A DNA stretch of 20,593 nt, from NCBI GenBank assembly GCA_002473165.1, contig DKSD01000033.1, positions 1 through 20,593 of the forward strand, given 5' to 3'. Origin of the DNA: Succinatimonas sp. UBA7265 (GTDB lineage: Bacteria > Pseudomonadota > Gammaproteobacteria > Enterobacterales > Succinivibrionaceae). The notes under the pieces were generated by a model. That model did not search any database and was not told where the DNA came from. It saw nothing but the letters and a program-made list of their open reading frames with translations. Made by a program: the position numbers and the translations under genes. The first letter of the stretch is position 1; the number at the start of each line of letters is the position of its first letter. This document shows, one piece after another, positions 1 through 10,103 of this stretch.

Positions 1-18
1 AAGGGTTTCGGTCTAAAC

Positions 19-204
19 TCAGGCGTGTTCTGCGGCGTAGTCGGCCGCCTCGCGGGCCAGGCTGCCGCGCACATGCGAGGCGACAAGGGAGAGCGCCAGG
101 GCCAGCATTATGCCAGCGGTCATGACACCCAGGCACAGCCAGTTGAAGATCAGCCCCCACCCCGGGCGCGCGGCGGCGTTTTTATCAGATCTGGGTTTTG
201 GCAT
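19..204 (-). CDS. Small single-pass membrane protein, unknown function
   Basis: A 61-residue protein that I do not recognise. It has a basic N-terminus (MPKPRSDKNAAARPGW), one hydrophobic stretch at about residues 18-42 (GLIFNWLCLGV... to ...LSLVA), and a short charged tail ending REAADYAAEHA. By the positive-inside rule the N-terminus should be cytoplasmic. An AGGG about 9 bases before the ATG is a weak ribosome binding site. It lies downstream of hupB on the same strand but beyond the hupB terminator, so it probably needs read-through or its own promoter. In E. coli this position is held by ppiD, which also starts with a membrane anchor, but no other similarity to PpiD is visible. It could also be a chance ORF, although the clean basic-hydrophobic-charged layout argues for a real small membrane protein. 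Confidence 0.5.
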   Translation of the reverse strand: MPKPRSDKNAAARPGWGLIFNWLCLGVMTAGIMLALALSLVASHVRGSLAREAADYAAEHA

Positions 205-293
205 GTTAAAAGGCCCTGCAGGCTGTGGCGTTATCTGAGATTTTAGCTTAAATGCCGGCCGCGTATTGCGCTGCGGCCATTTTGGAGCGGCAC

Positions 294-319
294 AAAAAAT
301 CCCTCCGCCAGGGAGGGAT
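294..319 (-). terminator. Rho-independent terminator of hupB
   Basis: On the minus strand, an 8-bp perfect stem (ATCCCTCC / GGAGGGAT, bases 312-319 with 299-306), a 5-base loop and then a run of Ts (294-299). It lies about 20 bases after the hupB stop codon, so it ends the hupB transcript. Confidence 0.85.
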
Positions 320-339
320 CGATTTAATCCTGAAAAGAA

Positions 340-618
340 TTATTTGTGGTTGACCGCAGCCTTGAGCGGGGCGCCGGCTTTGAAAGCAGGAACCTTGACT
401 GCAGGGATCTGAACGGTTTCTTTGGTGCGCGGGTTGCGGCCGGTACGGGCGGCGCGGTCACGGACCAGGAAAGTGCCAAAACCAATCAGGGTGACAGGAT
501 CACCGGCGGCAAGCGCCTCTTTGACGGTATCGATAAATGCGGTCACGGCAAGCTGTGACTGTTTAGCGGTGAGGCCGGCCTTTTTGGCGACGCTCTCAAC
601 TAACTGTCCTTTATTCAC
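340..618 (-). CDS. hupB: DNA-binding protein HU (HU-beta type)
   Basis: HU is a small nucleoid protein that binds and bends DNA without strong sequence preference, usually as a dimer. The 92-residue length is the family norm. The N-terminal helical part (MNKGQLVESVAKKAGLTAKQ) is typical. The loop signature GFGTFLVRDRAARTGRNPRT followed by KETVQIPA contains the conserved arm residues R, GRNP and the intercalating proline. The start is a GTG, with AGGAG 7 bases upstream. It is the last gene of the tig-clpP-clpX-lon-hupB cluster common in proteobacteria, which makes the HU-beta assignment more likely than HU-alpha. It has a terminator just downstream, and more than 200 bases with room for a promoter upstream, so it is probably transcribed alone. 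The GTG start may moderate expression. Confidence 0.95.
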   Translation of the reverse strand: MNKGQLVESVAKKAGLTAKQSQLAVTAFIDTVKEALAAGDPVTLIGFGTFLVRDRAARTGRNPRTKETVQIPAVKVPAFKAGAPLKAAVNHK

Positions 619-820
619 GGTTTAACTCCTAAGTTTTTATTAAACACCCCTGTAAGCCGTGCCGAGGCGCCCGGCCTGCCGCACCCTTAACAAGAGCATG
701 ACCTCATTATGCACAGCGGCCGCTCCTTTGCATTCAAGCGATGCCAAAAATATGATCAACTCGATCTTTTTGGGGCGCTAAAGGCGCTGATGCTTGCGCT
801 CATGCCGTTTTGCGCTCACA

Positions 821-847
821 AAAACGCCGGAGCGGCCTCGGCGTTTT
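821..847 (-). terminator. Terminator-like hairpin after the lon downstream gene
   Basis: A 9-bp perfect stem (AAAACGCCG at 821-829 with CGGCGTTTT at 839-847) around a GC-rich loop, 7 bases after the stop of the small gene following lon. The T run is contained in the stem, so it is a weaker terminator than others in the window. It reads nearly the same on both strands. Confidence 0.6.
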
Positions 848-853
848 AAAAGC

Positions 854-1285
854 TCACTGCTCCTGTTTTAGCGGATGCTGATCGAGGAAATTTAACACCT
901 GCGGCAGCAGCTCGTCCTCGATGACCGCCAGATCCCGCCGTACTCTGAGGGCCGTGTCCTCATCGCCCAGGGAGAGGAGGTTGTCCTCAAAGTCATGGAG
1001 CATCGGCAGCGAGTTCTCCACATTGATGCACGCAGGCCTGATGATCTTAAGCAGTTTGGCCGTCTGATCGGCAGGCGCGTTCTTAATGAGCTTTACGACG
1101 TGCTCAAGGCAGATCTTGACGGCCCCTAGCGCCTTGAACGTCTGGGCGATCTCTCCCTCTATGGGAGCCTGCCCGGTTTCACCGGGATTTTCTGAGGCAT
1201 CGTCCTCACTCTGCCTGGGCTCTTCAGGTCTGGCCTGGCCAAACCCGAGATCGACCGTGTCGATGCGATCTTCATCAGCGCTCAT
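854..1285 (-). CDS. Unknown acidic protein co-transcribed with lon
   Basis: A 143-residue protein that I do not recognise. Residues 1-45 are rich in D, E, P, Q and G (MSADEDRIDTVDLGFGQARP, later EEPRQSEDDASENPGETGQ) and look disordered. Residues 47-143 look like an all-helical domain (EIAQTFKALGAVKICLEHVV, LLKIIRPACINVENSLPML, ALRVRRDLAVIEDELLPQVL). It has no signal peptide or membrane segment, so it should be cytoplasmic. A GTG at 1300 overlaps the lon stop, but the ATG at 1285 has an ideal AGGAGG 4 bases upstream and is the better start. The gap to lon is only 11 bases, so the two are almost certainly one operon and induced together by heat. A role as a Lon substrate, adaptor or regulator is only a guess from position. 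It interrupts the usual lon-hupB adjacency. Confidence 0.8.
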   Translation of the reverse strand: MSADEDRIDTVDLGFGQARPEEPRQSEDDASENPGETGQAPIEGEIAQTFKALGAVKICLEHVVKLIKNAPADQTAKLLKIIRPACINVENSLPMLHDFEDNLLSLGDEDTALRVRRDLAVIEDELLPQVLNFLDQHPLKQEQ

Positions 1286-1289
1286 GCTC

Positions 1290-1295
1290 CCTCCT
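1290..1295 (-). promoter_or_regulatory. Ribosome binding site that fixes the start of the lon-linked gene
   Basis: AGGAGG on the minus strand lies just after the lon TGA and 4 bases before the ATG at 1285. It makes that ATG a better start than the GTG at 1300, which would overlap this site. Confidence 0.75.
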
Positions 1296-1296
1296 G

Positions 1297-3804
<2,508 letters not shown>

Positions 3805-3839
3805 GATCTTTGGGTTCTCGCTTGTGTTACTGCACGATC

Positions 3840-3868
3840 ACATGGGGGCTGAGGCAGGGAAGTTCAAG
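3840..3868 (-). promoter_or_regulatory. Sigma-32 (heat-shock) promoter of lon
   Basis: On the minus strand, CTTGAAC (3868-3862), a 14-base spacer and CCCCATGT (3847-3840). The E. coli RpoH consensus is CTTGAAA, 13-15 bases, CCCCATnT. It lies between the clpX terminator and the lon ATG at 3804, leaving a leader of about 30 bases. lon is a known RpoH-dependent gene in E. coli, which supports the call. Confidence 0.85.
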
Positions 3869-3884
3869 CGCGGGGCCTGAAACG

Positions 3885-3910
3885 AAAAAGCCCGGAGCGC
3901 AACTCCGGGC
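3885..3910 (-). terminator. Rho-independent terminator of clpX
   Basis: On the minus strand, an 8-bp GC-rich stem (GCCCGGAG / CTCCGGGC), a 5-base loop TTGCG and then TTTTT. It lies about 20 bases after the clpX stop codon and separates the tig-clpP-clpX unit from lon. Confidence 0.93.
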
Positions 3911-3931
3911 CACAGAACTGATTATGGCAGA

Positions 3932-5200
<1,269 letters not shown>

Positions 5201-5201
5201 G

Positions 5202-5837
5202 TCACTCCTCCTTAGCACTCTCCGCGCTGATTTCGGCGCGCGAAGCGATCACTTTGTCGACAATGCCGTAGGCCTGGGCCTCGGCGGCGGTCATAAAGTT
5301 GTCACGCTCGGTGTCGCGGGCGATCTCCTCAAGCGGCTTGCCGGTGTGTTTGGCCAGGATGCCGTTTAAGGTCTGCTTGACCCTCTGGATCTCGTTGGCG
5401 TGGATCATGATGTCAGTGGCCTGGCCCTTAAAGCCGCCCAAAGGCTGGTGGATCATGATCGTCGAGTTAGGGAGCGCGAAGCGCTTGCCCTTGGCCCCGC
5501 CTGTCAGGAGGAACGAGCCCATGGAGCAGGCCTGCCCTAAGCACAGCGTGCAGACATCAGGTTTAATGTACTGCATGGTGTCGTAAATGGCCAGGCCTGC
5601 GGTCACTGCTCCGCCCGGGGAGTTGATGTAGAGATAGATGTCCTTGTCGGGATCCTCGGATTCGAGGAACAGCAGCTGCGCAACAATCACATCGGCCATC
5701 TGATCCTCAACCTCGCCGGTCAGGAAGATCACCCGGTCTTTGAGCATCCTCGAATAGATGTCATAAGACCTCTCGCCGTGCGCCGTCTGCTCGATGACAT
5801 AAGGCACCAAAGCCGACATTTTAATGCTGCCGTTCAT
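5202..5837 (-). CDS. clpP: ClpP protease subunit
   Basis: ClpP is the serine peptidase barrel that degrades proteins unfolded by ClpX. The 211-residue product has the expected catalytic residues with the E. coli spacing: Ser105 (in GQACSMG), His130 (in MIHQP) and Asp179 (in RDTERD). The usual GQAASMG motif has Cys in place of the Ala before the catalytic Ser, a small change next to the active site. The N-terminal residues before SALVPYVIEQT are probably a propeptide; mature ClpP usually begins at this point. GAGGAG lies 5-6 bases before the ATG at 5837. The gap to tig is 34 bases and no terminator is visible, so it is probably in the tig transcript. Its stop is one base from the clpX ATG. Confidence 0.97.
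   Translation of the reverse strand: MNGSIKMSALVPYVIEQTAHGERSYDIYSRMLKDRVIFLTGEVEDQMADVIVAQLLFLESEDPDKDIYLYINSPGGAVTAGLAIYDTMQYIKPDVCTLCLGQACSMGSFLLTGGAKGKRFALPNSTIMIHQPLGGFKGQATDIMIHANEIQRVKQTLNGILAKHTGKPLEEIARDTERDNFMTAAEAQAYGIVDKVIASRAEISAESAKEE
5207..5213 (-). promoter_or_regulatory. Ribosome binding site of clpX inside clpP
   Basis: AAGGAGG on the minus strand lies within the last codons of clpP, 6 bases before the clpX ATG at 5200. It sets the clpX start and points to translational coupling. Confidence 0.8.
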
Positions 5838-5871
5838 GCTGTCTCCTCAAATGAGAACCCAAAAGCCCAAA

Positions 5872-7188
5872 TCAGCGGGTGCCGACGAGCTCGTCAAAGG
5901 TCATGCTGGTCTCGCCGTCAGAGCCCTTGCTTAAAATGTAATCGACAAGCTGGTTCTGCCAGGCGCTGGCGGCCACATTCTCCATGGATCTCTTATCCTT
6001 GCGGATCTCTTTCTTGAACTCCTCAGGCTCATCGTAGGCGCTGGCGGCGGCGTCGATGATCCTGGTGATGTACTCGTCAGAGGCTTTCTCAAGTTTCGCG
6101 TCTTTGGCGATGGCGCGGAAGAGCAGCGAGGCCCGCTCATGCTTTACGGCGTCGTCGCGGTAAAGCTCGTCTTTCTGCAGGCGCTCAGGGAGCTCCTTCA
6201 TGCCGTAGCGGCGAAGGTTCTCAGCCTGCACATTCTTGAGGTACTGGATCTGAGCCTTCACGCCGGCCTCAGTGACCTGGAAGTCGCCGTACTGCTTGAG
6301 CAGCGCGTCGATGACGTTGTCGGTATTGCGGTTCTCCAGGGCGCGGTCGAGCTCGCGCTGCATGTTGTTGCGCAGCTCTTTCTTAAGCTCCTCGAGATCG
6401 CCGCTCTTGACGCCGTAAAGCTTGGCAAAATCGGCGTTGACCTCAGGCAGTTCCTCCTGTGCCACTGAATTGACGGTGATGTCAAACTCAGCCTCTTTGC
6501 CGGCCAGCTCCTTGGCCTGATACTCGGCAGGGAACGTTACCTTGATGGTGAACTTGTCGCCGGCCTTGTGGCCTTTGATCTGATCGGTAAAGCCCGGGAT
6601 CATGCGGTCGTTGTCAGCTTCGATGGCGAAATCGGAGGCTTTGCCGCCTTCGAACTCTTTGCCGTCGGCGCGGCCGGTGAAATCGATCTTGGCCATGGTG
6701 CCGGCGCCAAACTCGAGGCCGTCGACATTCTTCCACTTGCGCTGCTGTTTGCGCAGCGTCTCAATCATCTTGTCGACGTCAGCGTCGGTGAGATCGGATT
6801 TGATGCGCTTGATCTTAAGCTCCTCAAGGGGCTTGACCTCGATTGCAGGCTGGGCCTCAACGTCGAGGAAATAAGTGAAATCCTTGTCTTTGCCGTCGTT
6901 CTTGTCGAGATCGACAGTGGGAGTGCCGGCAACGTCGAGCCCTGACTGCTTGATGGCCTCGTCGATGGTCGAGCGGATCAGGCTGTCGTAGGAGTCGGTG
7001 AGGATATCCATGCCAAAGTGCATTTCAACGATGTTTGCGGGGACATGGCCCTTGCGGAAGCCGTCGATCCTGGCCTTGGACGTGTATTTCTTAAAGCTCT
7101 GGGCATAGGCCTTCTGGGCTTCAGCGGCAGGGACGGTAACGGTGATGCGGCGCTTAAGGCCTTCTTTAGTTTCGGTTGAAACCTGCAT
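5872..7188 (-). CDS. tig: Trigger factor, ribosome-associated chaperone
   Basis: Trigger factor binds the ribosome exit tunnel and shields new polypeptides; it also has peptidyl-prolyl isomerase activity. The 438-residue product has the N-terminal ribosome-binding domain with the signature FRKGHVP (44-50), a central FKBP-like domain (about 150-245, including IDFTGRADGKEFEGGKASDF and MIPGFTDQIKGHKAGD), and the C-terminal helical chaperone domain. An upstream ATG at 7254 would add 22 residues. The protein family starts at MQVSTET, and the ATG at 7188 has GAGG 5-6 bases upstream, so I use that. It is the first gene of the tig-clpP-clpX unit. Its promoter and an unusual palindromic leader lie upstream. 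Confidence 0.97.
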   Translation of the reverse strand: MQVSTETKEGLKRRITVTVPAAEAQKAYAQSFKKYTSKARIDGFRKGHVPANIVEMHFGMDILTDSYDSLIRSTIDEAIKQSGLDVAGTPTVDLDKNDGKDKDFTYFLDVEAQPAIEVKPLEELKIKRIKSDLTDADVDKMIETLRKQQRKWKNVDGLEFGAGTMAKIDFTGRADGKEFEGGKASDFAIEADNDRMIPGFTDQIKGHKAGDKFTIKVTFPAEYQAKELAGKEAEFDITVNSVAQEELPEVNADFAKLYGVKSGDLEELKKELRNNMQRELDRALENRNTDNVIDALLKQYGDFQVTEAGVKAQIQYLKNVQAENLRRYGMKELPERLQKDELYRDDAVKHERASLLFRAIAKDAKLEKASDEYITRIIDAAASAYDEPEEFKKEIRKDKRSMENVAASAWQNQLVDYILSKGSDGETSMTFDELVGTR

Positions 7189-7260
7189 TTTATCCTCGGT
7201 TTGAAAGTTAGGTTGCAGAAGTTTAAATTCATTTCCCGGCAAATCCGGGCTCATCGCATA

Positions 7261-7304
7261 ATTTGCGCAAATGTTTTAAAACCTTTGCGCCCGCGGGCGC
7301 AAAG
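7261..7304. repeat. Three abutting perfect palindromes in the tig leader
   Basis: These 44 bases consist wholly of three perfect inverted repeats with no bases between them. They are ATTTGCGCAAAT (7261-7272), GTTTTAAAAC (7273-7282) and a 22-base palindrome (7283-7304) made of CTTTGCGCCCG and its complement. The outer two share the half-site TTTGCGC, so the RNA could pair in different ways: each palindrome by itself, or the first with the third. They lie between the predicted tig transcription start and the ATG, so they should be in the 5' untranslated RNA. Read on the minus strand, the large hairpin is followed by GTTTT, which resembles a weak attenuator. The function is unknown. Confidence 0.85.
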
Positions 7305-7332
7305 CCTGCGGAGCATACGAAAAAACTTGACT

Positions 7333-7362
7333 ATTATACTCAGCGCAGACTTAATATTTCAA
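7333..7362 (-). promoter_or_regulatory. Sigma-70 promoter of tig-clpP-clpX
   Basis: On the minus strand, TTGAAA (7362-7357), an 18-base spacer and a consensus TATAAT (7338-7333). Transcription should start near 7326, giving a leader of about 140 bases that contains the triple palindrome. Confidence 0.75.
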
Positions 7363-7405
7363 GCAATTGCGGCCTGTGGCGCCGCCGGTTTCCGAGGAGA
7401 AAAAC

Positions 7406-8464
7406 ATGAGCGTGCCCTGCGGCGTCATCGAAGGTTTTTACGGCGCCCCCTATCCTTTGGAAAAACGCCTGAAGCTCGCCTCCTTTGCCGCCGCGCACGG
7501 CCTTAAGTTTTATATCTGCGCCCCCAAAAACGAGCTGTTTTTAAGAAAGCTGTGGAAAGAGGAAATGCCCGGGGAACGGCTTTTGGAACTGCAGCGCTTT
7601 TCATCAAGGCTGCATGAGCTGGGGCTGCGCTTTGCCTTCGGGATCTCGCCTCTGGGGCTTACGGCAGGCTGGGAGCGCGACGGGGAGCGTTTTTTGGCAA
7701 GGCTCAGACAGCTCACGCGGGATCTAAAGGCCGACTTTGTCTGCCTGCTCTTTGACGATGTCAAAAAAGAGTCAGAGGACATAGGAACAAGGCAGAACGC
7801 GATCATCAAAGCGGCCGCAAAAGCGCTCGAGGGCCTGGAGCTGTGGGCCTGCCCTGCCTACTACAGCTTTGATCCCGTGCTCGATGCTTTCTTTGGCAGA
7901 CGCCCTGAGCGTTATTTTGCGGAGCTCACAGCCGATCTTCCCGATGAGGTCAGGATTTTCTGGACGGGTCCCAAAGTCATCTCAGAGGACATCACAAAAG
8001 ATGATCTCCTGAAGGCCCGCTCTCTTCTGGGCGATCGCCTCGTGCTCTGGGACAACTACCCGGTAAACGACAGCAAACGCCTGTGCCCGCGTTTGCATTT
8101 GGGACCTTTCAAAGGCCGCCGCGGCCTTGAGGGGCTGTGCCGGGCGCACGCGGCCAATCCCATGACCGAGGCTTTGCTCTCAGAGCCGGCGCTGGCGACG
8201 CTGCCCCTGTGTTATGAAAATCTAAGCGATGAAGCACGCTTGAAGGCGCGCGATGAGGCGGCGGCAGAGCTTTTTGGCGACGGCTGGGAGATCCTGCGCC
8301 CTTTGATGCAGGTTTTATCAGAACAAGGCCAGGAGACCCTTTCTGATGCGAAGCGGCGGGAAATCCTCGCCTTGTGCGAGCTGAAAAACGATGCAGGCGC
8401 ATACGCCGAGCTGCGGGGCTTTTTGGAGGGCGCCTACGCCTTTGATCCCCAATGCCTTACTTGA
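7406..8464 (+). CDS. GH84-family beta-N-acetylglucosaminidase (O-GlcNAcase-like)
   Basis: GH84 enzymes remove terminal beta-linked GlcNAc by substrate-assisted catalysis with two neighbouring aspartates. In this 352-residue protein I see the family motifs in order: GVIEGFYGAPY (6-16), the catalytic pair in LLFDDV (Asp117, Asp118), WTGPKVIS (186-193) and LWDNYPVND (214-222). The N-terminus goes directly into the barrel and no signal peptide is present, so the enzyme should be cytoplasmic. The carbohydrate-binding and C-terminal domains of secreted bacterial GH84 proteins are missing. The ORF is open from 7367, but the ATG at 7406 has GAGGAG upstream and fits the family. A natural substrate cannot be read from sequence: GlcNAc-containing sugars taken up by the cell, cell-wall fragments or glycosylated proteins are all possible. 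Its 3' end overlaps the convergent Sel1-repeat gene by 8 bases. Confidence 0.9.
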   Translation: MSVPCGVIEGFYGAPYPLEKRLKLASFAAAHGLKFYICAPKNELFLRKLWKEEMPGERLLELQRFSSRLHELGLRFAFGISPLGLTAGWERDGERFLARLRQLTRDLKADFVCLLFDDVKKESEDIGTRQNAIIKAAAKALEGLELWACPAYYSFDPVLDAFFGRRPERYFAELTADLPDEVRIFWTGPKVISEDITKDDLLKARSLLGDRLVLWDNYPVNDSKRLCPRLHLGPFKGRRGLEGLCRAHAANPMTEALLSEPALATLPLCYENLSDEARLKARDEAAAELFGDGWEILRPLMQVLSEQGQETLSDAKRREILALCELKNDAGAYAELRGFLEGAYAFDPQCLT

Positions 8465-10094
8465 CGATGGGGAATTTCGTCTGAGTGTTTTTGGCGCCGC
8501 TGTCTTGTTTGACCGCCGGCGCTGAGAGCAGCACATCCAGGCCGTAGGTTGACTCGATGTGCGTCAGATCGAGCTCGTATTTGGCGTAATCCTCAGGCAG
8601 CCTTGGCAGGAAAGCGCAGAAATTCGGCACGGCTTTTGGCGTGAACGGCGCGACGCCCGAGGTGGGGTTGTAGACGGACAGCACTTTGGCAAAGTCAGGC
8701 GAGAGCAGCTTTTTGCCGTTGACGGTCACAGTTTCAGGATCTGAGATCGTGCGGATAAAGTTGTTGCCCAGCGTCAGCCGGTAGCCCGGGCTGATGGAGC
8801 CGTCCATGCGCTGCGGCGTGTAATACACAAACCTTTCGCCGGATTTTTTCTCGGCCTCGCGGTACACGGCGGCGGCCGGATCGCCGTCGTCAAAGCAGAT
8901 CTCGCCGTAAAGCTGCGAGGCGCACAGCGTCACCAGCTGCCTAAAAGCATCTTCCACTTTCTCATCGGGGGCGCCGGAGACGAAATCGAGGATCCCTGAG
9001 ACCTCGGGGATCTTGCGCTGTTTCATGTCATAGATGATGGCGTAGGCCGTCTCGTGATCAGGCTCTGAGAGACCGCTGCCGGTGTAAGTCATAAGCGCGT
9101 AGAAGATGGCGCCTGTGGGATCACCTATCTGCCAGGCTTTGTGAAACAGCCCGTAGGCGTTGCTGATCCCGGTCTCATCGGTGCCCGCGTCCAGCGAAAG
9201 TATGGCCACGGCGCTGATGGCCGGGCCGTAGCCGTGATCGGCAGCCGAGCGCATGTAGGAGAATCCCGACTCTATAAAATTAGGGTTGTTGCCGCGCAGC
9301 GTGATCAGCCCCATGTCGTACATGGCCACCGGATCGCCGGCGCGGGAGGCGGCGCGGAACAGCTGCGCGGCCCCCGGCATGGCGCGCTTGGCGCCGTAGC
9401 CGTACCAGCGCAGCGCAGCCGTGCGCGTCGTCCCGGCGGGGATGCCGTTAGCCGCCGCGATGCTCCAGCTGTTAAGCGCGCTCTTGGGGCTCAATGGCTG
9501 GTTCTGCCCTAAAAACTCGAGATCGCCGCGGGCGAGCATGCCCTTGGGGGAGGAGACTTTGGCGGCCTCGTTGACGATCTTTTCATAATCAAACAGGTTC
9601 TGGCAGAGATCGAGCGCGCGCTCGAGGATTTTCACGAGGCGCCTGCCGCGCTCTTTTTGGGGGAAGGCCTCGGCGGCTTTTTTAAAATAATAGACGGCAG
9701 CCGGGGCGCCGGAGGTGCCGCCGTAGCCTAAAAGCGCCAGATCGCCCATGATCTCGTAGACACCGGAGCCGCCTTCAAACTGCATGGCCTGGCGCCCGTA
9801 TTCGGCCGCCTTTTCAAAATTGCCGCGCGAGGCCTCGATCCAGGCAAGATATGAGTAGGCAAGCGGATCTTTGTCCTCGGCTGCGCGCGTGAAGAAGCTG
9901 TAGGCTGCAGGCAGATCGTGCCGCGAGATGGCGTTAACGCCGGCGACCACCTGCGACTGATGATCGGATTGCACATATTCGGAAACGCCGCTGGCAAGGA
10001 ACACCGTACCCGAGCAGAAGAACACCAGGCACGCCCCTCCTACAAGGGCCGCGGTGCGGTGCGCTTTTACCAGCCTGACCACGTTCCCGAACAT
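8457..10094 (-). CDS. Membrane-anchored Sel1-repeat protein, linked to MotY
   Basis: A 545-residue protein with one N-terminal membrane segment (about 15-38, after a basic N-terminus) and the rest presumably periplasmic. Residues about 48-335 carry TPR/Sel1-like repeats, for example AAYSFFTRAAEDKDPLAYSY, AAVYYFKKAAE, AAQLFRAASRAGDPVAMYDM and GFSYMRSAADHGYGPAISA. Residues about 400-545 form a distinct C-terminal region that I do not recognise, with Cys391, Cys400 and Cys493. AGGAG overlaps the stop of the preceding MotY-like gene and lies about 6 bases before the ATG, so the two are translationally coupled. In Vibrio, MotX, the partner of MotY, is also a Sel1-repeat protein, but it is only about 211 residues long and secreted. 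A motor-associated role is therefore an inference from the neighbour and fold type. Confidence 0.85.
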   Translation of the reverse strand: MFGNVVRLVKAHRTAALVGGACLVFFCSGTVFLASGVSEYVQSDHQSQVVAGVNAISRHDLPAAYSFFTRAAEDKDPLAYSYLAWIEASRGNFEKAAEYGRQAMQFEGGSGVYEIMGDLALLGYGGTSGAPAAVYYFKKAAEAFPQKERGRRLVKILERALDLCQNLFDYEKIVNEAAKVSSPKGMLARGDLEFLGQNQPLSPKSALNSWSIAAANGIPAGTTRTAALRWYGYGAKRAMPGAAQLFRAASRAGDPVAMYDMGLITLRGNNPNFIESGFSYMRSAADHGYGPAISAVAILSLDAGTDETGISNAYGLFHKAWQIGDPTGAIFYALMTYTGSGLSEPDHETAYAIIYDMKQRKIPEVSGILDFVSGAPDEKVEDAFRQLVTLCASQLYGEICFDDGDPAAAVYREAEKKSGERFVYYTPQRMDGSISPGYRLTLGNNFIRTISDPETVTVNGKKLLSPDFAKVLSVYNPTSGVAPFTPKAVPNFCAFLPRLPEDYAKYELDLTHIESTYGLDVLLSAPAVKQDSGAKNTQTKFPIVK

Positions 10095-10103
10095 CGCGCT
10101 CTC

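Noticed and set aside
725..780. TTGGCAT on the minus strand upstream of hupB as a sigma-54 site
   Set aside because: The GC dinucleotide is not at the required 10-base distance from GG.
7327..7355. Plus-strand sigma-70 promoter TTGACT with CTTAAT for the GH84 gene
   Set aside because: Spacing is 17 bases but the -10 box is poor and overlaps the much better minus-strand tig promoter; left unsupported.
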